Source: Lactifluus volemus (taxonomy: Eukaryota > Basidiomycota > Agaricomycetes > Russulales > Russulaceae). From it: DNA of 64,000 nt. This document shows positions 63,987 through 64,000 of the stretch, one piece after another. Made by a program: the position numbers and the translations under genes. The notes below the pieces were generated by a model, which had not been told where the DNA came from, did not search any database, and saw only the letters and a program-made list of their open reading frames with translations. Location: positions 1,054,001 through 1,118,000 of the forward strand of contig WTXI01000007.1 in NCBI GenBank assembly GCA_022376515.1, in the 5' to 3' direction. Position 1 is the first letter of the stretch. Every line of letters begins with the position of its first letter.

Positions 63987-64000
63987 CAATGGTTTTGAGC

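Overview
The window looks like nuclear DNA of a filamentous basidiomycete, most likely an Agaricomycete. Genes lie 100-1000 bp apart on both strands. Almost every gene is cut by many short introns (about 40-80 nt) with GT..AG or occasional GC..AG ends. The gene set is typical of mushrooms and their relatives: trehalose phosphorylase, SHR3, an MDM38/LETM1 protein, ATP12, RAP1 and CSN8. No rRNA, tRNA, CRISPR array or intact transposon was recognised.

Left part (1-13.4 kb): a low-complexity stretch; an SPF45-type splicing factor; a conserved hypothetical gene; a 2.7 kb gene-poor stretch; a mitochondrial RsfS/Iojap-like protein; a zinc-free quinone oxidoreductase; a membrane-anchored MYND zinc-finger protein; and an SHR3-like ER permease chaperone.

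Middle part (13.4-34.4 kb): LETM1/MDM38 diverging from VPS26; an ALKBH1-type dioxygenase; ATP12 diverging from MSH3; an isoamyl-acetate-type GDSL esterase; the telomere protein RAP1; an odd locus with an SKP1-like gene beside an orphan Aurora-kinase catalytic-loop fragment; a conserved hypothetical gene; and a TFIIB/BRF-type zinc-ribbon protein.

Right part (34.4-64 kb): trehalose phosphorylase, POL5, CDC25 phosphatase, isovaleryl-CoA dehydrogenase, arginase, a class I aminotransferase, CWF19L1/Drn1, a secreted carboxylesterase, UBLCP1 phosphatase, CSN8, NECAP and a PHD-JmjC (JHDM1/KDM2) demethylase. Several pairs share 120-170 bp divergent promoters (LETM1/VPS26, ATP12/MSH3, zinc ribbon/trehalose phosphorylase, CDC25/IVD, CSN8/NECAP).

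The most striking sequence-level observation is that most genes show apparent one-base frameshifts. All those resolved have the same direction (one base missing), and most fall in short homopolymers. The protein reading resumes perfectly across each break, usually inside highly conserved domains. This fits systematic under-calling of homopolymers in the assembly rather than mass pseudogenisation. Gene models here need a base restored mentally at each break; VPS26, QOR, ATP12, RsfS and the esterase read cleanly. Functions are assigned from protein motifs read by eye; no database search was possible.
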